From contig NC_053494.1 of NCBI RefSeq assembly GCF_905171775.1, positions 196,819,044-196,883,043 of the forward strand: a stretch of 64,000 nt of DNA, in the 5' to 3' direction. This document shows, piece after piece, positions 20,561 to 33,158 of this stretch. Each line of letters starts with the position of its first letter. Position 1 is the stretch's first letter. The notes under the pieces are model-generated. The model had not been told where the DNA came from. It saw only the letters and a list, made by a program, of their open reading frames with translations, and made no database searches. Source of the stretch: Rana temporaria (taxonomy: Eukaryota; Chordata; Amphibia; Anura; Ranidae). Position numbers and translations under genes: made by a program.

Positions 20561-21807
20561 CAGTGGAACCTTGGATTAGGATCATAATCCATTCCAGGAA
20601 AATGCTTTAATCCAAAGCACTCGCATATCAAAGCGAGTTTCCCCATAGAACTCAATGGAAACGAAGATAATTTGTTCCACATTGACTTCTATTGTATGGA
20701 GTACCGTATGTGGCCAGAGGTGGGGGGGCACCGAAGAGACTCGGAAATACTCAGAGACCATCCAGCGCCGATTGGATGCCCTCGGAAACCCTTGGAGAGG
20801 CTCGAAAACACTCAGTCCGGGATTCACGTATGACTTACGCCGACGTATCTATTGATACGCCGCGTAAGTCCATGGAAGCGCCGTCGTATCTATGCGCCTT
20901 ATTCAGGAAACAAGATACGCCTGAATCTTGGCTTGATACGACCGACGTAAATCTCCTACGCTGTCGTATCTTGGGCGCATATTTACGCTGGCCGCAAGGG
21001 GCGCTTCCATTGATTTACGCGTCGAATATGTAAATGAGCAAGATACGGCGATTCACGAACGTACTTACGCCCGTCGCAGTAATCTACGCCGTTTACGTAA
21101 GGCGTACGTCCGGCGTAAGTTTACCCCTCATAAAGCAGGGGTAAGTCATGTTAAGGTATGGACGTCGGAAACGTCGGAACAGCCGTCGTATTTTACGTCG
21201 TTTACGTAAGTCGTACGTGAATGGGGCTGGGCGTAGGTTACGTTCACGTCGTAGGCATTGAGCCGGCGTATCTTAGGGAGTATATGCGACGTTATTCTGA
21301 GCATGCGCGCACGAATGCGCTGTTCATCAGGCCCTTCATTTGCATGGGGTCACGGTTAATTTACATGTAGCACGCCCACTACCTTCCTACTTTGAATTAG
21401 GCGGGCTTACGCCGGCCAATTTACGTTACGCTGGCGTAAATATGGGAGCGAGTGCTTTGTGAATACTCAGCTTGCCTCTCAATGTTACGTCGGCGTAGCG
21501 CATATGAGAAATGCGCTACGCCGGCACAAAGATGCGCCGATGTACCTGAATCCCGGCCTCAGTGTTTCCGTGTATTTACAAGTGTTTCCAAGTGCATCCG
21601 AGAGGCTCGGAACGACTCAGAGCGGCTTTGAGTGTCACCGGCGCCCCCACGCACCTCTGGCAAATGCGGTACTGCACACCGCAGAGGCTTGAATCCTGCT
21701 CATTTTGTGAGACAACAGTCATAAACCGAGTCAGGATTTTTTTTTTAAAACAGCTTATATTGCAAAACTCTCATTAACCGCGTTACTTGCAATCGGAGGT
21801 ATCACTG
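20561..21807. mobile_element. Repeat with CAGTGGAACCTTGG end, split by a GATTCA foldback
   Basis: The left end CAGTGGAACCTTGGATTA and the right end GGAGGTATCACTG are a decayed inverted pair (expected GGTTCCACTG). The interior has repeated GGCTCGGAA and ACTCGGA units before and after the nested copy. Termini look hAT-like, but I find no clean 8-bp duplication. Confidence 0.55.
20816..21558. mobile_element. GATTCA foldback, copy 4
   Basis: It starts TCCGGGATTCACGTATG and ends ACCTGAATCCCGGCC. The two halves of the host repeat read on directly at its borders. Confidence 0.7.
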
Positions 21808-22142
21808 CATTTGCAAATGTGTGCAAACGAAACCCCTGTTAAACAGAATAATTTGGTTGGTTACAGGCTGGCTGGTGAGTTGAGCTGGTGAATTTTCTTT
21901 GGTTTTGTTGGACATGCATCACCTTTCTATGTGCTCCTTGCTGCAAAGGCCAGTTATACATGAGGGCAGTGGCCATTTGTTTGTACTGTAAGTATACAGA
22001 TTATTTTTACATAGTGTAGGCAGGGTGGTAGCAGAAGGGGGGAGGATGCATTTTTAAGAATAGTTAATGTGAGGTAAGAATTCTACTTATAGGGGGGACT
22101 TATTATATTCATGTCACAGCATGGCAAAATTAACAGCCAATT
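21808..22142. other. No recognisable feature
   Basis: Mixed sequence with no family match or open frame that I trust. Confidence 0.4.
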
Positions 22143-23136
22143 TTAACCACTTAAGACCCGGACCTTTAGGCAGCTAAAGGACCCGGCCAGTTTTTGCAAA
22201 AAGGCACTGCGTCGCTTTAACTAAAAATTGCGCGGTCGTGCGACGTGGCTCCCAAACAAAATTGGCGTCCTTTTTTTATTACAAATAGAGCTTACTTTTG
22301 GTGGTATTTTATCACCTCTGCGGTTTTTATTTTGTGCGCTATAAACAAAAATAGAGCGACAATTTTGAAAAAAATGCAATATTTTTTACTTTTTTCTATA
22401 ATAAATATCCCCCAAAAATATATAAAAACAATGTTTTTCCTCAGTTTAGGCCGATACGTATTCTTCTACCTATTTTCGGTAAAAAAAAATCGCAATAAGC
22501 GTTTATCGGTTGGTTTGCGCAAAATGTATAGCATTTACAAAATAGGGGATAGTTTTATTGCATTTTTATAATTTTTTTTTTTTTACTACTAATGGCGGCG
22601 ATCAGCGATTTTTTTCATGACTATGACATTATGGCGGACACTTCGGACAATTTTGACACATTTTTGGGACCATTGTCATTTTCACAGCAAAAAATGCATT
22701 AAAAATACATTGTTTACTGTGAAAATTACAATTACAATTGCAGTTTGGGAGTTAACCACAAGGGGGTGCTGAAGGGGTTATGTGTGACCTCATGTCTGTT
22801 TCTAACTGTAGGGGGGTGTGGCTGTAGGTGTGACGTCATCGATTGTGTTTCCCTATAAAAGGGAACATATGATCGATCACGGCGCCACAGTGAAGAACAG
22901 GGAAGCTGTGTTTACACACAGCTCTCCCAGTTCTTCAGCTCCGGGGACCGATCGCGGGACTCCAGTGGCAATCAGGTCCGCGAGTCCCACGGTCATGGAG
23001 CTTCGGACCGGGTCGTGGGCGCGCGACCCCGTGACCCACGGCTGGGCACTAACAGAGGATGTACCTGTACGTGCATGTGCCCAGCTGTGCCATTCTGCCA
23101 ACGTAAATGTGCAGGAGGCGGTCCTTAAGCGGTTAA
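22143..23136 (+). repeat. TTAACCACTT repeat, most complete copy
   Basis: It starts TTAACCACTTAAGACCC and ends CCTTAAGCGGTTAA, an inverted pair of ends with TTAA at both edges. The order of modules is: CACTGCGTCGCTTTA, AAACAAAATTGGCGTCC, TTTATCACCTCTGCGG, GCGCTATAAAC, AATCGCAATAAGCG, TTTACAAAATAGGGGATAG, TAATGGCGGCGATCAGCG, TTTGGGACCATTGTCA, then a GC-rich tail. No protein is encoded. The TTAA edges would fit the same broad group as the T2-like elements. Confidence 0.65.
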
Positions 23137-23676
23137 ATAGGTTGTAAAGGTTAAAAAAAAAATCCTAAATAGCTTCCTTTACCTTAGTGCAGTCCTCTCT
23201 AAATATCTTCCTTTACCTTAGTGCAGTCCTCCTTCACTTACCTCGTCCTTCCATTTTGCTTTTAAATGTCCTTATTTCTTCTGAGAAATCCTCACTTCCT
23301 GTTCTTCTGTATGTAACTCCACACAGTAATGCAAGGCTTTCTCCCTGGTGTGGAGTGTTGTGCTCTCCCCCTTCCTTGGACTACTGGAGAGTCAGGAGGC
23401 TCTCTACGTTGCAGATAGAGAAAGGAGCTGTGTGTTAGTGGGCGTCCTGACTCTCCTGTAGTCCAAGGGAGGGGGCGAGCACGACACTCCACACCAGGGA
23501 GAAAGCCTTGCATTACTGTGTGGAATTACAGACAGAAGAACAGGAAGTGAGGATTTCTCAGAAGAAATAAGGACATTTAAAAGCAAAATGGAAGGATGAG
23601 GTAAGTGAAGGAGGACTGCACTAAGGTAAAGGAAGCTATTTAGGAAAACAAATATTTACCTTTACAACCCCTTTAA
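23133..23676. mobile_element. T2-like palindromic MITE
   Basis: TTAA edges (23133-23136, shared with the preceding repeat, and 23673-23676) enclose a nearly perfect foldback: CTTAGTGCAGTCCTC on the left answers GAGGACTGCACTAAG on the right. The same subfamily is at 24369-24810 and 51189-51694. Confidence 0.75.
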
Positions 23677-24180
23677 TGAAGTTTTGGTTGAACGCAAAAT
23701 CAAGTTTCTCGGAAATCGCCGTGCTCATCCATAATACCGATATTGCCTCAATGATGCCTTGTTGAAACGTTCAATCGTCTGGGTTATATGTTATAAGAGC
23801 AGAACACTTTATCAGCTATACTTCTCCTTATAACAGTATTAGTGACAATTTCCAACCGCGTCTTCCTCTCAGACCTAATCACTTCAAACGCCGCAGACCT
23901 GGAATGCGCTCTCCATTAAACGCATATGTCAGAAGATAATTGTGAACCTTGGCATACATCATCTGTAGATGTATTTTGAAACGAGACAGAAATCTTCTAT
24001 TAGATCTCCTAACAAGAAGCTGTTATTTCAGGTCAGCGGCTTTGGGTTGCCTCGCATCGATCAGGTGCAAGGAGAGAAGGGACAGGTGCAGCGTGGGAGA
24101 GAGAAGGGACTGTATGGAGGAGATGATACAAACTCTACAATATCCATTCACATATATCACCTAAAATCGAGCAAATAATT
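23677..24180. other. No recognisable feature
   Basis: A 71-codon and a 69-codon frame overlap here without recognisable domains. Confidence 0.4.
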
Positions 24181-24368
24181 AGGGATGCATCTAAACGCTT
24201 TTTTAACAGCGAGTATGAATACCGATACTTTTTGTTTAGTACTTTCCGATACCAATTACTGATACTTGCAACTGCAACTGTTTTGCTTACACTTCAGCTG
24301 TCATTGAGAAATTATTTACAAATGAAATATACCATATTTATCGGCATATACCGCGCACTTTTTTCCCC
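24181..24368. repeat. hAT-like fragment joined to an end of the TA-flanked MITE
   Basis: AGGGATGCATC with ATACCGATACTTTTTG-like sequence resembles hAT ends such as that at 54849. From 24331 the end of the family seen at 647-1139 follows (ATATTTATCGGCATATACCG), cut off after about 38 bp. Confidence 0.4.
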
Positions 24369-24810
24369 TTTACCTTAGTGCAGTCCTCCTTCACTTACCT
24401 CATCCTTCCATTTTGCTTTTAAATGTCCTTATTTCTTCTGAGAAATCCTCACTTCCTGTTCTTCTGCCTGAAACTCACCACTGTAATGCAAGGCTTTCTC
24501 CCTGGTGTGGAGTGTCATGCTCGCCCCCTCCCTTGGACTACAGGAGAGTCAGGATGCCCACTAACACACAGCTCCTATCTCTATTTGCAACGTAGAGAGC
24601 GTCCTGACTCTCCTGTAGTCCAAGGGAGGGGTCGAGCATGACACTCCACACCAGGGAGAAAGCCTTGCATTACTGTGTGGAGTTACAGACAGAAGAACAG
24701 GAAGTGAGGATTTATCAGAAGAAATAAGGACATTTAAAAGCAAAATGGAAGGATGAGGTAAGTGAAGGAGGACTGCACTAAGGTAAAGGAAGCTATTTAG
24801 GAAAAAAAAT
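24369..24810. mobile_element. T2-like palindromic MITE without its TTAA ends
   Basis: Foldback arms match 23133-23676, from CTTAGTGCAGTCCTC to GCTATTTAGGAAA, but the terminal 20-40 bp on each side are missing or replaced. Confidence 0.65.
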
Positions 24811-24996
24811 GTAATATTAACAAAAAAAGTAACAAAAAAAGTTTTAATTATTAATAGTTTAGTTTATAAAACAAAAGTAAAAAAAATCAGCAGGAAAATA
24901 ATAATTTAATGGAGGAGAATAAGGAGTTAATTAGAGCTGATTAGAAAAAATGAAGGGTTAACCACTTAAGGACTGTGCCTATTTTTCAGACTCTGT
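24811..24996. repeat. AT-rich spacer and left end of a TTAACCACTT repeat
   Basis: AT-rich sequence runs to about 24957. TTAACCACTTAAGGAC then begins a TTAACCACTT repeat that is cut off by the next element after about 40 bp. Confidence 0.5.
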
Positions 24997-25694
24997 GGGC
25001 CAGATTCACAAAGAGATACGACGGCGGATCTCTGATATCCGACGGTCGGATCTATGCGACTGATTCATAAGAATCAGTTCCGCATAGATCTCCCTTAGAT
25101 CCGACTGGTGTAAGTGACTTACATCGTCGGATCTTAGGCTGCAATCTCCCGCCGGCCGCTAGGTGTCGCCTCGGTCTTTTACGCGTCGGATAAGCAAATG
25201 AGGAGAACCGCCGATTCAGAAACGAACGCCCGCCGCTTTTTTTTTTACGTCGTTTGCGTTCGGCTTTTTCCGGCGGATAGTTACCCCTGCTATATGAGGG
25301 GTAGCTAATGTTAAGTATGGCCGTCGTTCCCGCGCCGAGTTTCAAATTTTTACGTCAATTGCGTAAGTCGGTCTGGAATACGGATGGCCGCAATTGACAT
25401 TGCCGCCGAAAACAATGACGTCCTAGCGACGTCATTTGGAGCATGCGCACTGGGAAATTTCGCCGGCGGCACATGCGCAGTTAAATCGGTGCGGGAACGC
25501 GCCTGATTTGAATTGTACACTCCCCCTAGCCGCGAAATTTGAATTCCGCCGGGGGAGTTACGATCCGACGGTGCAATTTTCGAGGTAAGTGCTTTGTGAA
25601 TACTGCACTAGCCTCGCTAAATTGCACCGGCGGTTTGGTAAATCACATAGATTACGCGGATCTAAGGATCCGCTAATCTATGTGAATCTAGCCC
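24997..25694. mobile_element. GATTCA foldback, copy 5
   Basis: Ends are GGGCCAGATTCACAAAG and ATGTGAATCTAGCCC. Near the ends, GGATCTAAGGATCC-type palindromes are present. Confidence 0.75.
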
Positions 25695-25742
25695 AGTGTT
25701 TACAAGTTAAACTATATATTTTTTTTTTTGCAAGAAAATTAC

Positions 25743-26560
25743 TGTCACAGACTCACCCGGGACAGAGACTTTTGGAGGGGACTGAATGTTGGCCTCTTGC
25801 CTACCGATTTATGGGCCCAGATAAGCCCAGAGCAGGGGAACGCAGTGGACTCGGTGGAGGGCTGGCATGACTGACGTCACAGGGGACAGCAGAACAACTA
25901 TTGGCTGTTAGCAACCGGGGGGGCGGAGAGAGGAGTTTATTTAAGGTTTGGCTCCCGCCCTCCCGGCAACACAGCGCGGAGGAAAGTTCCCGCCCACCCA
26001 CCCCTTATGGTAGTGTTTAGAGCATCATAGTGTGTCGTAGTATACGTGGTTGTGTGGTTGTGTTTTTTCTGTTTTTCTTTTCATATACAGGTTCAGAAAT
26101 GGGATTGTCGTGGCAGCATTGGTTGGTCCCTGCGGGTAAGGAATAGACTTTGAAAGTGGAATTTATGACCTGTCGGTGACAGGCGATGATGAGGGTGATG
26201 CCAGTTAACGGAGGTTAGCTGAGGAATGGAGTATGGAGCACTACGGTCGTGAGACGCCTTTGAGCCTGTTCGGCTTGAGGCCTGCAGAGGAATCCAAAGA
26301 CCGGAGTGCAACAAGAAGGGCATATATATATATGTTTATATATATATATATATAGTTTACGGAAGGATAGAGGCTTTGCCTGCGGGGACCAACTTCAGGT
26401 AGTTCAAGTTAGCAGATGTTCTTGCTCAGTTTGTGTTAAAATCTATTATGTTTAATAAATCAGGCTGCTACGGCCTATTTTTCCCCAACAAGCAATGGTG
26501 TGGTCTCAATTTAATGGGCAGAGGTTGGGGGGATACTAAGGTTTTGGGGAAGGTGGTAAG
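25743..26560 (+). mobile_element. Probable LTR or retroelement control region, class unclear
   Basis: The segment starts near TGTCACAGACTCACCCGG, has a TATA-like TTTATTTAAGG at about 25937 in GC-rich surroundings, and an AATAAA at about 26454, an order that suits an LTR (promoter, then poly-A signal). I cannot place its right edge or find a duplication. A TA-repeat lies at about 26323-26355. Confidence 0.3.
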
Positions 26561-26931
26561 TTAAGTGGAGTAAGGACATCTGTTGTACTAAAGTCATGGC
26601 ATTTTGGGGAACAGTACTCTTTGTGAGCTACAGGGAGGGAAAGCCGCTCAGGTGTGGATGTTTTTCCAACGGCAAAACAAAAGAAAAGGATTCTTCTGGA
26701 CAGTCGCACTCCGAATAAAAATTTCCTTTATTGTAAAATCCAAAACAGCACTACAAGTCACAGCACAGCACAAGGGTCCCCAACTGTAAGCCTGGGGACC
26801 CTTGAGGTGGTGTTACTTTGGATTAAGGTCCATGTCCTCCAAAGAGACACAGACTCTGGGAACCCTGTATATGTCATATTAGAAATAGTGACTGATTCAT
26901 AATGTTGGGACACATACTGTTAGAAGATACT
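26561..26931. other. No gene seen
   Basis: The stretch 26690-26790 (CCGAATAAAAATTTCC, ATTGTAAAATCC) reads like a retroposon tail, but no partner copy is in the window. Confidence 0.3.
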
Positions 26932-27664
26932 GGGGTAGATTCAGTAAGCAATTGCGTCTGCGTATCCATAGATACGCAGCGCAATTGCTTAGTTGCGCCG
27001 GCGTATCGACTGCTCCTGATTCAGAAAGGTCGATACACCGACTGCAGCCTAAGATATGACTGGCATAAGGCTCTTATGCCGTCGTATCGTAGGCTGCATT
27101 CTTACGATGGCCGCTAGGTGGCGTTCCCGTAGTGGTCAGCGTAGAGTACGCAAATTGCATACTCACGCCAATTCACAACCGTACGCGTGCCCTGCGTTCG
27201 CATTTTACGTCGTTTGCGTTCGTCGGGTTCTGCGTAAGGCTGCTCCTGCTATTAGCAGGGGCAGCCAATGCTAAGTATACCCGTCGTTCCCCCGTCGCGA
27301 TTTTTAAAAATTACGTCGTTTGTGTAAGTGAATCGTGAATGGCGCTGGATGCCATTTACGTTCACGTTGAAGCAAATGACGTCCTTGCGACGTCATTTAC
27401 CGCAATGCACGTCTGGAAAGTTTCCCGGCGGAGCATGCGCACTACGTTTGGCGCGGGAACGCGCCTAATTTAAATGATCCACGCCCCCTACGGGATCATT
27501 TAAATTACGCGCGCTTACGCCGGGCAGTTTTCCGGAGCGCACACGCAAATTACGGAGCTACTGCTTCGTGAATAAAGCGTAGCGCAGGTAATTTACGGAG
27601 GCGTAGCGTAAAAACGGTAAGCTGCGCCTCCGTAGTAGTGCGCGCCCCTACCTGAATCCACCCC
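26932..27664. mobile_element. GATTCA foldback, copy 6
   Basis: Ends are GGGGTAGATTCAGTAAG and CCTGAATCCACCCC. GCAATTGCGTC and GCGCAATTGC form an inner inverted pair at the left end. It closely parallels copy 14 (63129-63869). Confidence 0.7.
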
Positions 27665-27736
27665 ACTGAAGTCAACTCCAGCCACCTGTCTATCTGTTGT
27701 CTGCTATAATGTAATTGAGTCTAGGATAACTTCTAA

Positions 27737-28135
27737 TGCCGCGTACACACGATCGGTCAAACCGATGAGAACGGTCTGATGGACCGTTTTCATCGGACCA
27801 AACCAATCGTGTGTGGGCCCCATCCTTTTTTTATCCATAGGTTAAAAAAGAGCAATGTTGTTTTAAATTTAACCAATGGATACCTAACCGATAGAACAAA
27901 ACCGATCATTTGTAGGCATGTCCATCGGTTAAAAATCCAGGCATGCTCAGAATCAAGTCGACGCATGCTTGGAAGCATTGAACTTCGTTTTTTTCAGCAC
28001 GTCGTTGTGTTTTACGTCGACACGTTCTGACACGATTGTTTTTTTAACGATGGTGTTTAGGCACGACTGACCAATCAGCTTCATCGGTTAACCGATTAAA
28101 ATGATCCATCAGACCGTTCTCATCGGTTTGACCAT
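27737..28135. mobile_element. Harbinger-like MITE, right end incomplete
   Basis: It starts near TGCCGCGTACACACGATCGG and ends within CGTTCTCATCGGTTTGACC, the reverse complement of its left interior, before the terminal GTGTG part. It shares the ATTGAACTTCGTTTTTTTC module with others. Confidence 0.6.
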
Positions 28136-28342
28136 CAGAGTCTTTCACCCATTGTTGATTGTGCTAATTAACCCTGCAATTGTATGAAGGAGTTCTGTGT
28201 TGATATTTATGATAATGTGTCTTGTAGTTAAGGGGTCACATCGGTTGCTTTAGGGGATTCATTAATTAGCTCATGTTCATTGATGTTTCTGGTTACAGAT
28301 GTATTGTTAGAGTAATATGAGCAGGAGGGGGGAACCTCCTCT
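28136..28342. other. No recognisable feature
   Basis: Unique-looking, AT-rich sequence. Confidence 0.4.
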
Positions 28343-28820
28343 TTAAAGGGTCACTAAAGGAAAAAAAAATGTTTGCTGAAATGACTGTTTACAGGGTATA
28401 GAGACATACAAGTTAACTGAGTCCTTTTAAAAATAATTAAAAATTGAATTTAATCTATCATATAATGTGCCTCTAGTTTCATGTTCGGTTTTAAAGGTAC
28501 ATACATGAATTTCCGGGTGAGAGGTGAGTCTGGAAGACTCACAGAACAAAAACAACAAATCCAGGGCAGTGTTTTGTTTTTAAAATGAATCTGATTGGTT
28601 CTGTTAAGTTTTAGACACACAGTAATGACAGCTTAGACCACCGTGAAAATCTCCCAGTAAGATGGTTATAAGGAAACAGGCAACCAGGAAGTGTGGAGAT
28701 CACAGCAGAATTACAGCTACTTCAAAGCAAAAACGAACAATGAGGACATGAAGCCAGTACTGCAGTAAGGTAAAGGAAGCTATTTAGCTAAAAAAAATGT
28801 TTCCTTTAGTGACCCTTTAA
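28343..28820. mobile_element. T2-like MITE
   Basis: TTAA edges (28343-28346 and 28817-28820) enclose AGGGTCACTAAAGGAAA and TTTCCTTTAGTGACCCT, an exact inverted pair of 17 bp. Confidence 0.8.
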
Positions 28821-29520
28821 CTGTATATAAGACTTGTATTCTTGTTCTAATAAACAGTCCATGTTCAGCAAACAAATGAGTATCGTCTTGTTTTGTGCGT
28901 GTTAGTGGTTGGAATATCTGATATCTATATTCAGACTGGGAGGAAGCAGTATATGACGAAAGCACTCAAGCGGAGTGTGGGACGTTTTGTTACATTACTA
29001 ACCCCAAACATTATATATATATTTTTTCTAATACCCTAGAAAATAAAATGATGGTCATTTTAATACTTTCTGTCACATTGTATTTGCGCAGCAGTCTTAC
29101 AAGGGCACTTTTTTAATTAAAAAAATATATATTTTTTTAATAAAAAAATAAGACAACAGTAAAGTTAGCTCATTTTTTTTATATTTTGAAAGATAATGTT
29201 ACGCTGAGTAAATTGATACCCAACATGTCATGCTTAAAAATTGCGCCTGCTCGTGGAATGGCGACAAACTTTTAACCTTAAAAAATCTCCATAGTTTTGA
29301 TCTACAGAGAAGGGCTAGAATTATTGCTCTCTCTCTCTAACGATCACAGCAATACATCACATGTGTGTTTTGAACACGTTATCATATGAGGTCACTACTC
29401 ATATATGCGTTTACTTCTGCATGCAAGCTCATTGGGACAGGGGCGCTTTAAATTTTTTATTAATTTTACTTTTTATTTTGACACTATTACAAGGAATGTA
29501 AACATCCCTTGTAACATAAA
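28821..29520. other. No gene seen; AT-rich
   Basis: The piece ACCCAACATGTCATGCTT (29218-29235) resembles a stretch at about 20046 and, inverted, at about 50560, so part belongs to a dispersed repeat. Confidence 0.4.
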
Positions 29521-29641
29521 AAAAAGCTTGTTTTTTTCCCCACAAATAGAGCTTTATTTTGGTGGTATTTGATCACCTCTGCGGTTTTTATTTTTTGCGC
29601 TATAAACAAAAGAAGAACATCAAATTAGAAAAAAAACACTA

Positions 29642-30731
29642 GGGCCCGGATTCAGAAAGGAGTTACGTCGGCGTATCTCCAGATACGCCGTCGTAACTCT
29701 GAATGCGGGCCGTCACATCTCGGCGTCTAATTCATAGAATCAGATACGCCTCAATGTTGCCTAGATACAAGCGGCGTAAGTCTCCTACACCGTCGTATCT
29801 TAGGCCCCGTACACACGGTCGGACAAAACCGATGAGAATGGTCCGTCGGACCGTTTTCATCAGTTCACCGCTGAAGTGGCCTGATGGTCTGATGTGTGTA
29901 CACACCATCAGTTCAAAATCCGACCGGGTCAGAACGCGGTGACGTCAAACACACAACGTGCTGAATAAAACGAAGTTCAATGCTTCCAAGCATGCGTCGA
30001 CTTGATTCTGAGCATGCGCGGGTTTTGAACCGATGCTTTTCTGTGCTAACCATCGGTTTGGTCCGATGGGGCAGCGGTCCATCGCTTCGGTTTTGAAGCA
30101 TGTTTTAAAATTTGGGACCGAAGGAAAACAGACCGATAGCCTATACACACGGTCGGTTTGGTCCGATGAAAATGAACTTCGGTTCATTCTCATCGGACCA
30201 AACCGACTGTGTGTACAGGGCCTTAGGGTGCAATATTTACGCTGACTGCTAGGGGCGCTTCCCAAGACTTCCGCGTAGAATATGCAAATTAGGTAGATAT
30301 GCCAATTCAGAAACATACGTCCGCCCGGCACATTTTCTTACGTCGTTTACGTAAGGCTTTTTACGGCGTAAAGTTACCCCTGCTATATGAGGCGTAGCCA
30401 ATGTTAAGTATGGACGTCGGGCCAGCGTCGAATTTTGCGTTGTTTACATCGTTTGCGTAAGTCTTTTGCGAATAGGGCTTTGCGTAAGTTACGTTCACGT
30501 CAAAACCAATGATGCTTTGCGGCGTAATTTGGAGCATGCGCACTGGGATATGTCCACGGACGGCGCATGAATTAGGCGGACTTACGGCGGCCCTCATACG
30601 CTACGCCGCCGTAACTTAGAGCGCAGGTTCTTTATGAATACAGAACCTGCCTCACTAGGTTACAGCGGCGTAGCGTATCTGAGATACGCTACGCCCGCAC
30701 AAAGTAACGCCAGGCTTTCTGAATCCGAGCC
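29642..30731. mobile_element. GATTCA foldback, copy 7, itself split by a Harbinger-like MITE
   Basis: Ends are GGGCCCGGATTCAGAAAGG and CTTTCTGAATCCGAGCC. The module CGTCGTATCTTAGGGTGC is cut by the MITE at 29803-30222 and is restored when that MITE is removed. Confidence 0.75.
29803..30222. mobile_element. Harbinger-like MITE with exact TTA TSD
   Basis: It starts GGCCCCGTACACACGG and ends TGTGTACAGGGCC. TTA occurs at 29800-29802 and 30223-30225. The whole unit closely matches 13127-13539. Confidence 0.8.
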
Positions 30732-31541
30732 AATATCTTTTACTTTTTGACTTAATAAATCACAATTTTTTTTAAAACAATTTTTATTCCCTCAGTTTAG
30801 ACTGATACGTATTATTCTACATATTTTTGGTAAAAAAATATCGCAATAAGCGTATATTGATTGGTTTGCGCAAAAGTTATAGCATCTACAAAATATGGGA
30901 TAGAATTATTCAATTTTTATTTTTTTTATTTTTTTTACTAGTAATGGCAGCGATTTGCGATTTTTATTGTGACCATGACATTGCGACGGACATATCGGAC
31001 ACTTTTAACATGTCTTTGGGACCATTCACATTTATTCAGCGATCAGTGCTATAAAACTGCACTGATTACTGTGTAAATGTGACTGGCAGGGAAGCAGTTA
31101 TCACTAGGGGCAATCAAGGGGTTAAATATGTTCCCTAGGGAGTGATTCTAACTGTAGGGGGAGGGGACTCACAAGTGGAGCAGACCGATCTGTGTTCCTC
31201 TGTATTGGGAACACACATCTGTCTCCTTGCCTCTGACAAGTTGTGGATCTGTGTGTTTACACACACAGATCCACGGTCCTGCTGTGATCGCGGGCAATCG
31301 CGGGTGCCCGGCGGACATCGCAGGTGCCAGGCACGTGCACCGGGTCCCGAGCAATGCGGCGGGCATGAGCCTTCTCCGGCGGCGCGCGCACCCCCTAGTT
31401 GGCCTGGAAACCCAGGACATCATATGACGTCCACCCGCAGGGAGGGTGGGTTCCTGCCGACGTCATTTTACAATGACTCGGTAAGGAAGCGATTAAAAAT
31501 ATGGAAATAAAAATAGTAATATTGTTTCCTTCTGTCACTTT

Positions 31542-32447
31542 GGGGTTGATTTACTAAAACCAGAGAGTGAAAAATCTGGTGCAGCTCTGCATAGAATCCA
31601 ATCAGCTTCCAGGTTTTATTGTCAAAGCTTAATTGAACAAACTGAAGTTAGAAATTGAGGGCCAGATTCAGGTAGGGAGGGCGTAGCGTATCCTATTGAC
31701 GCTAAGCCTCCGCAACTTTGACAGGCAAGTGCATTATTCACAAAGCACTTGCTCCGTAAGTTGCGGCGGCGTAGCGTAAATTGGCCGGCGTAAGCCCGCC
31801 TAATTCAAATGTGTAAGATGTGGGCGTGTTTTATGTAAAATCATCGTGACCCCGCGTAAATGACGCTTTTTACGAACGGCGCATGCGCCGTCCGTGAAAG
31901 TATCCCAGTGCACATGCTCCAAATTAACCCGCAAAAAGCCAATGCTTTAGACGTGAACGTAAATTACGCACAGCCCTATTCGTGAACGACTTACGCAAAC
32001 GACGTAATCGAAGGAAAATTCGACGCTGGCCCGACGTCCATACTTAACATTGGCTGCGCCTCATATAGCAGGGGTAACTTTACACCAGGAAAAAGCCTTA
32101 CGTAAACTGCGTATCTGTACTGCGATGGCCGGGCGTACGTTCGTGAATAGGCGTATCTAGCTGATTTACATATTCTAGGCGTAAATCAGCGTACACGCCC
32201 CTAGCGGCCAGCATAAATATGCAGTTAAGATACGACGGCGTAGGAGACTTACGCCGGTCGTATCTTAGCAACATTTAAGCGTATCTCAGTTTGAGCATAC
32301 GCTTAAAGTTGCGACGGCGCGGATTCGGACTTACGACAGCGTATCTACTGATACGCCCATCGTAAGTCTTTCTGATTTCGGGCCACACTTGATACCATGC
32401 ACAGCTACACCAGATTTTGCACTCTCCAGTTTTAGTAAATCTATCCC
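31542..32447. mobile_element. Palindromic MITE (GGGGTTGATTTACTAAAAC ends), host of a foldback
   Basis: The left end GGTTGATTTACTAAAACC with AGAGAGTG and the right end CACTCTCCAGTTTTAGTAAA are inverted copies. The halves are separated by 31659-32384. I do not assign a superfamily. Confidence 0.6.
31659..32384. mobile_element. GATTCA foldback, copy 8
   Basis: It starts GGGCCAGATTCAGGTAGG and ends TCTGATTTCGGGCC. It lies in the opposite internal orientation to copies 5 and 7, judged by the order of modules. Confidence 0.7.
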
Positions 32448-33150
32448 TTTGTGTTACTCTTTAGTCACTGATATTTTGCAAAACTACACTGCGTGGGGAC
32501 CTGAATTAAATGTCAGTTGTTCTTTGTTTCCTCACCAGTTCCTCTGTAGAAATGAAAAGACGGAACAGATCCTCATCACTACGTTGCAGTTAATAATGCT
32601 ATCACTTCAATTGTTTTATTGCAATTGTTGGAGTGTAACACAATAAAGCAGAATTTAACCTGCTCTTCACATGAAATAATGACACCCTCCGGGGGGATTA
32701 ACGGCCCCCGCACCTTCTCTCACCAAGATGTTACAGAGCCGCAAGATGACTCTTACCTACCTCAACGGCTCATTGACTAAATGAATTTATTTCTGCGATG
32801 TTTGTTGGGAGAAAAAAAATGATTTTCATTGGAGCAGATTACAGCCATGTAGATGAGAGAGTATTGTGATAGTAATTATGTGGAGCGGTTTGAGTGACTT
32901 GATGAAGAATCAGGAAGTAATGTGAAAGATATTTGAAAGCCGTAAAAACCACAGCAGTATATCAGAAAACCACTAATGCCTCTATCGGCAGATCATTATT
33001 TTTAGATGTCATGAGGCCTAATTAGAGATTTTTAATGGATTTCATTTTTCTACGAATGCAATACATGATTGAGGCGCACGTATTAACTCTTACAGGCATA
33101 TGGGTCTGTATGAATTTGTCTGGAAGGAGGAGGGGGTATTAAACTGAAGG
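32448..33150. other. No recognisable feature
   Basis: Unique-looking sequence; I see no open frame or splice-bounded reading that suggests an exon. Confidence 0.4.
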
Positions 33151-33158
33151 GTCTAGAA

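Larger units (their letters stand above)
29521..31496 (+). repeat. TTAACCACTT repeat, split by a GATTCA foldback
   Basis: 29521-29641 carries the CACAAATAGAGCTTTATTTTG and GCGCTATAAAC modules. After the nested element the copy resumes with CTCAGTTTAGACTGATACG and continues to a GC-rich end with AAGCGATTAAA. Confidence 0.6.

Noticed and set aside
23745..23790. AATGATG followed by GTTGAAACG, hammerhead-like words
   Set aside because: Pairing for helices I and II is not convincing and the core has several changes.
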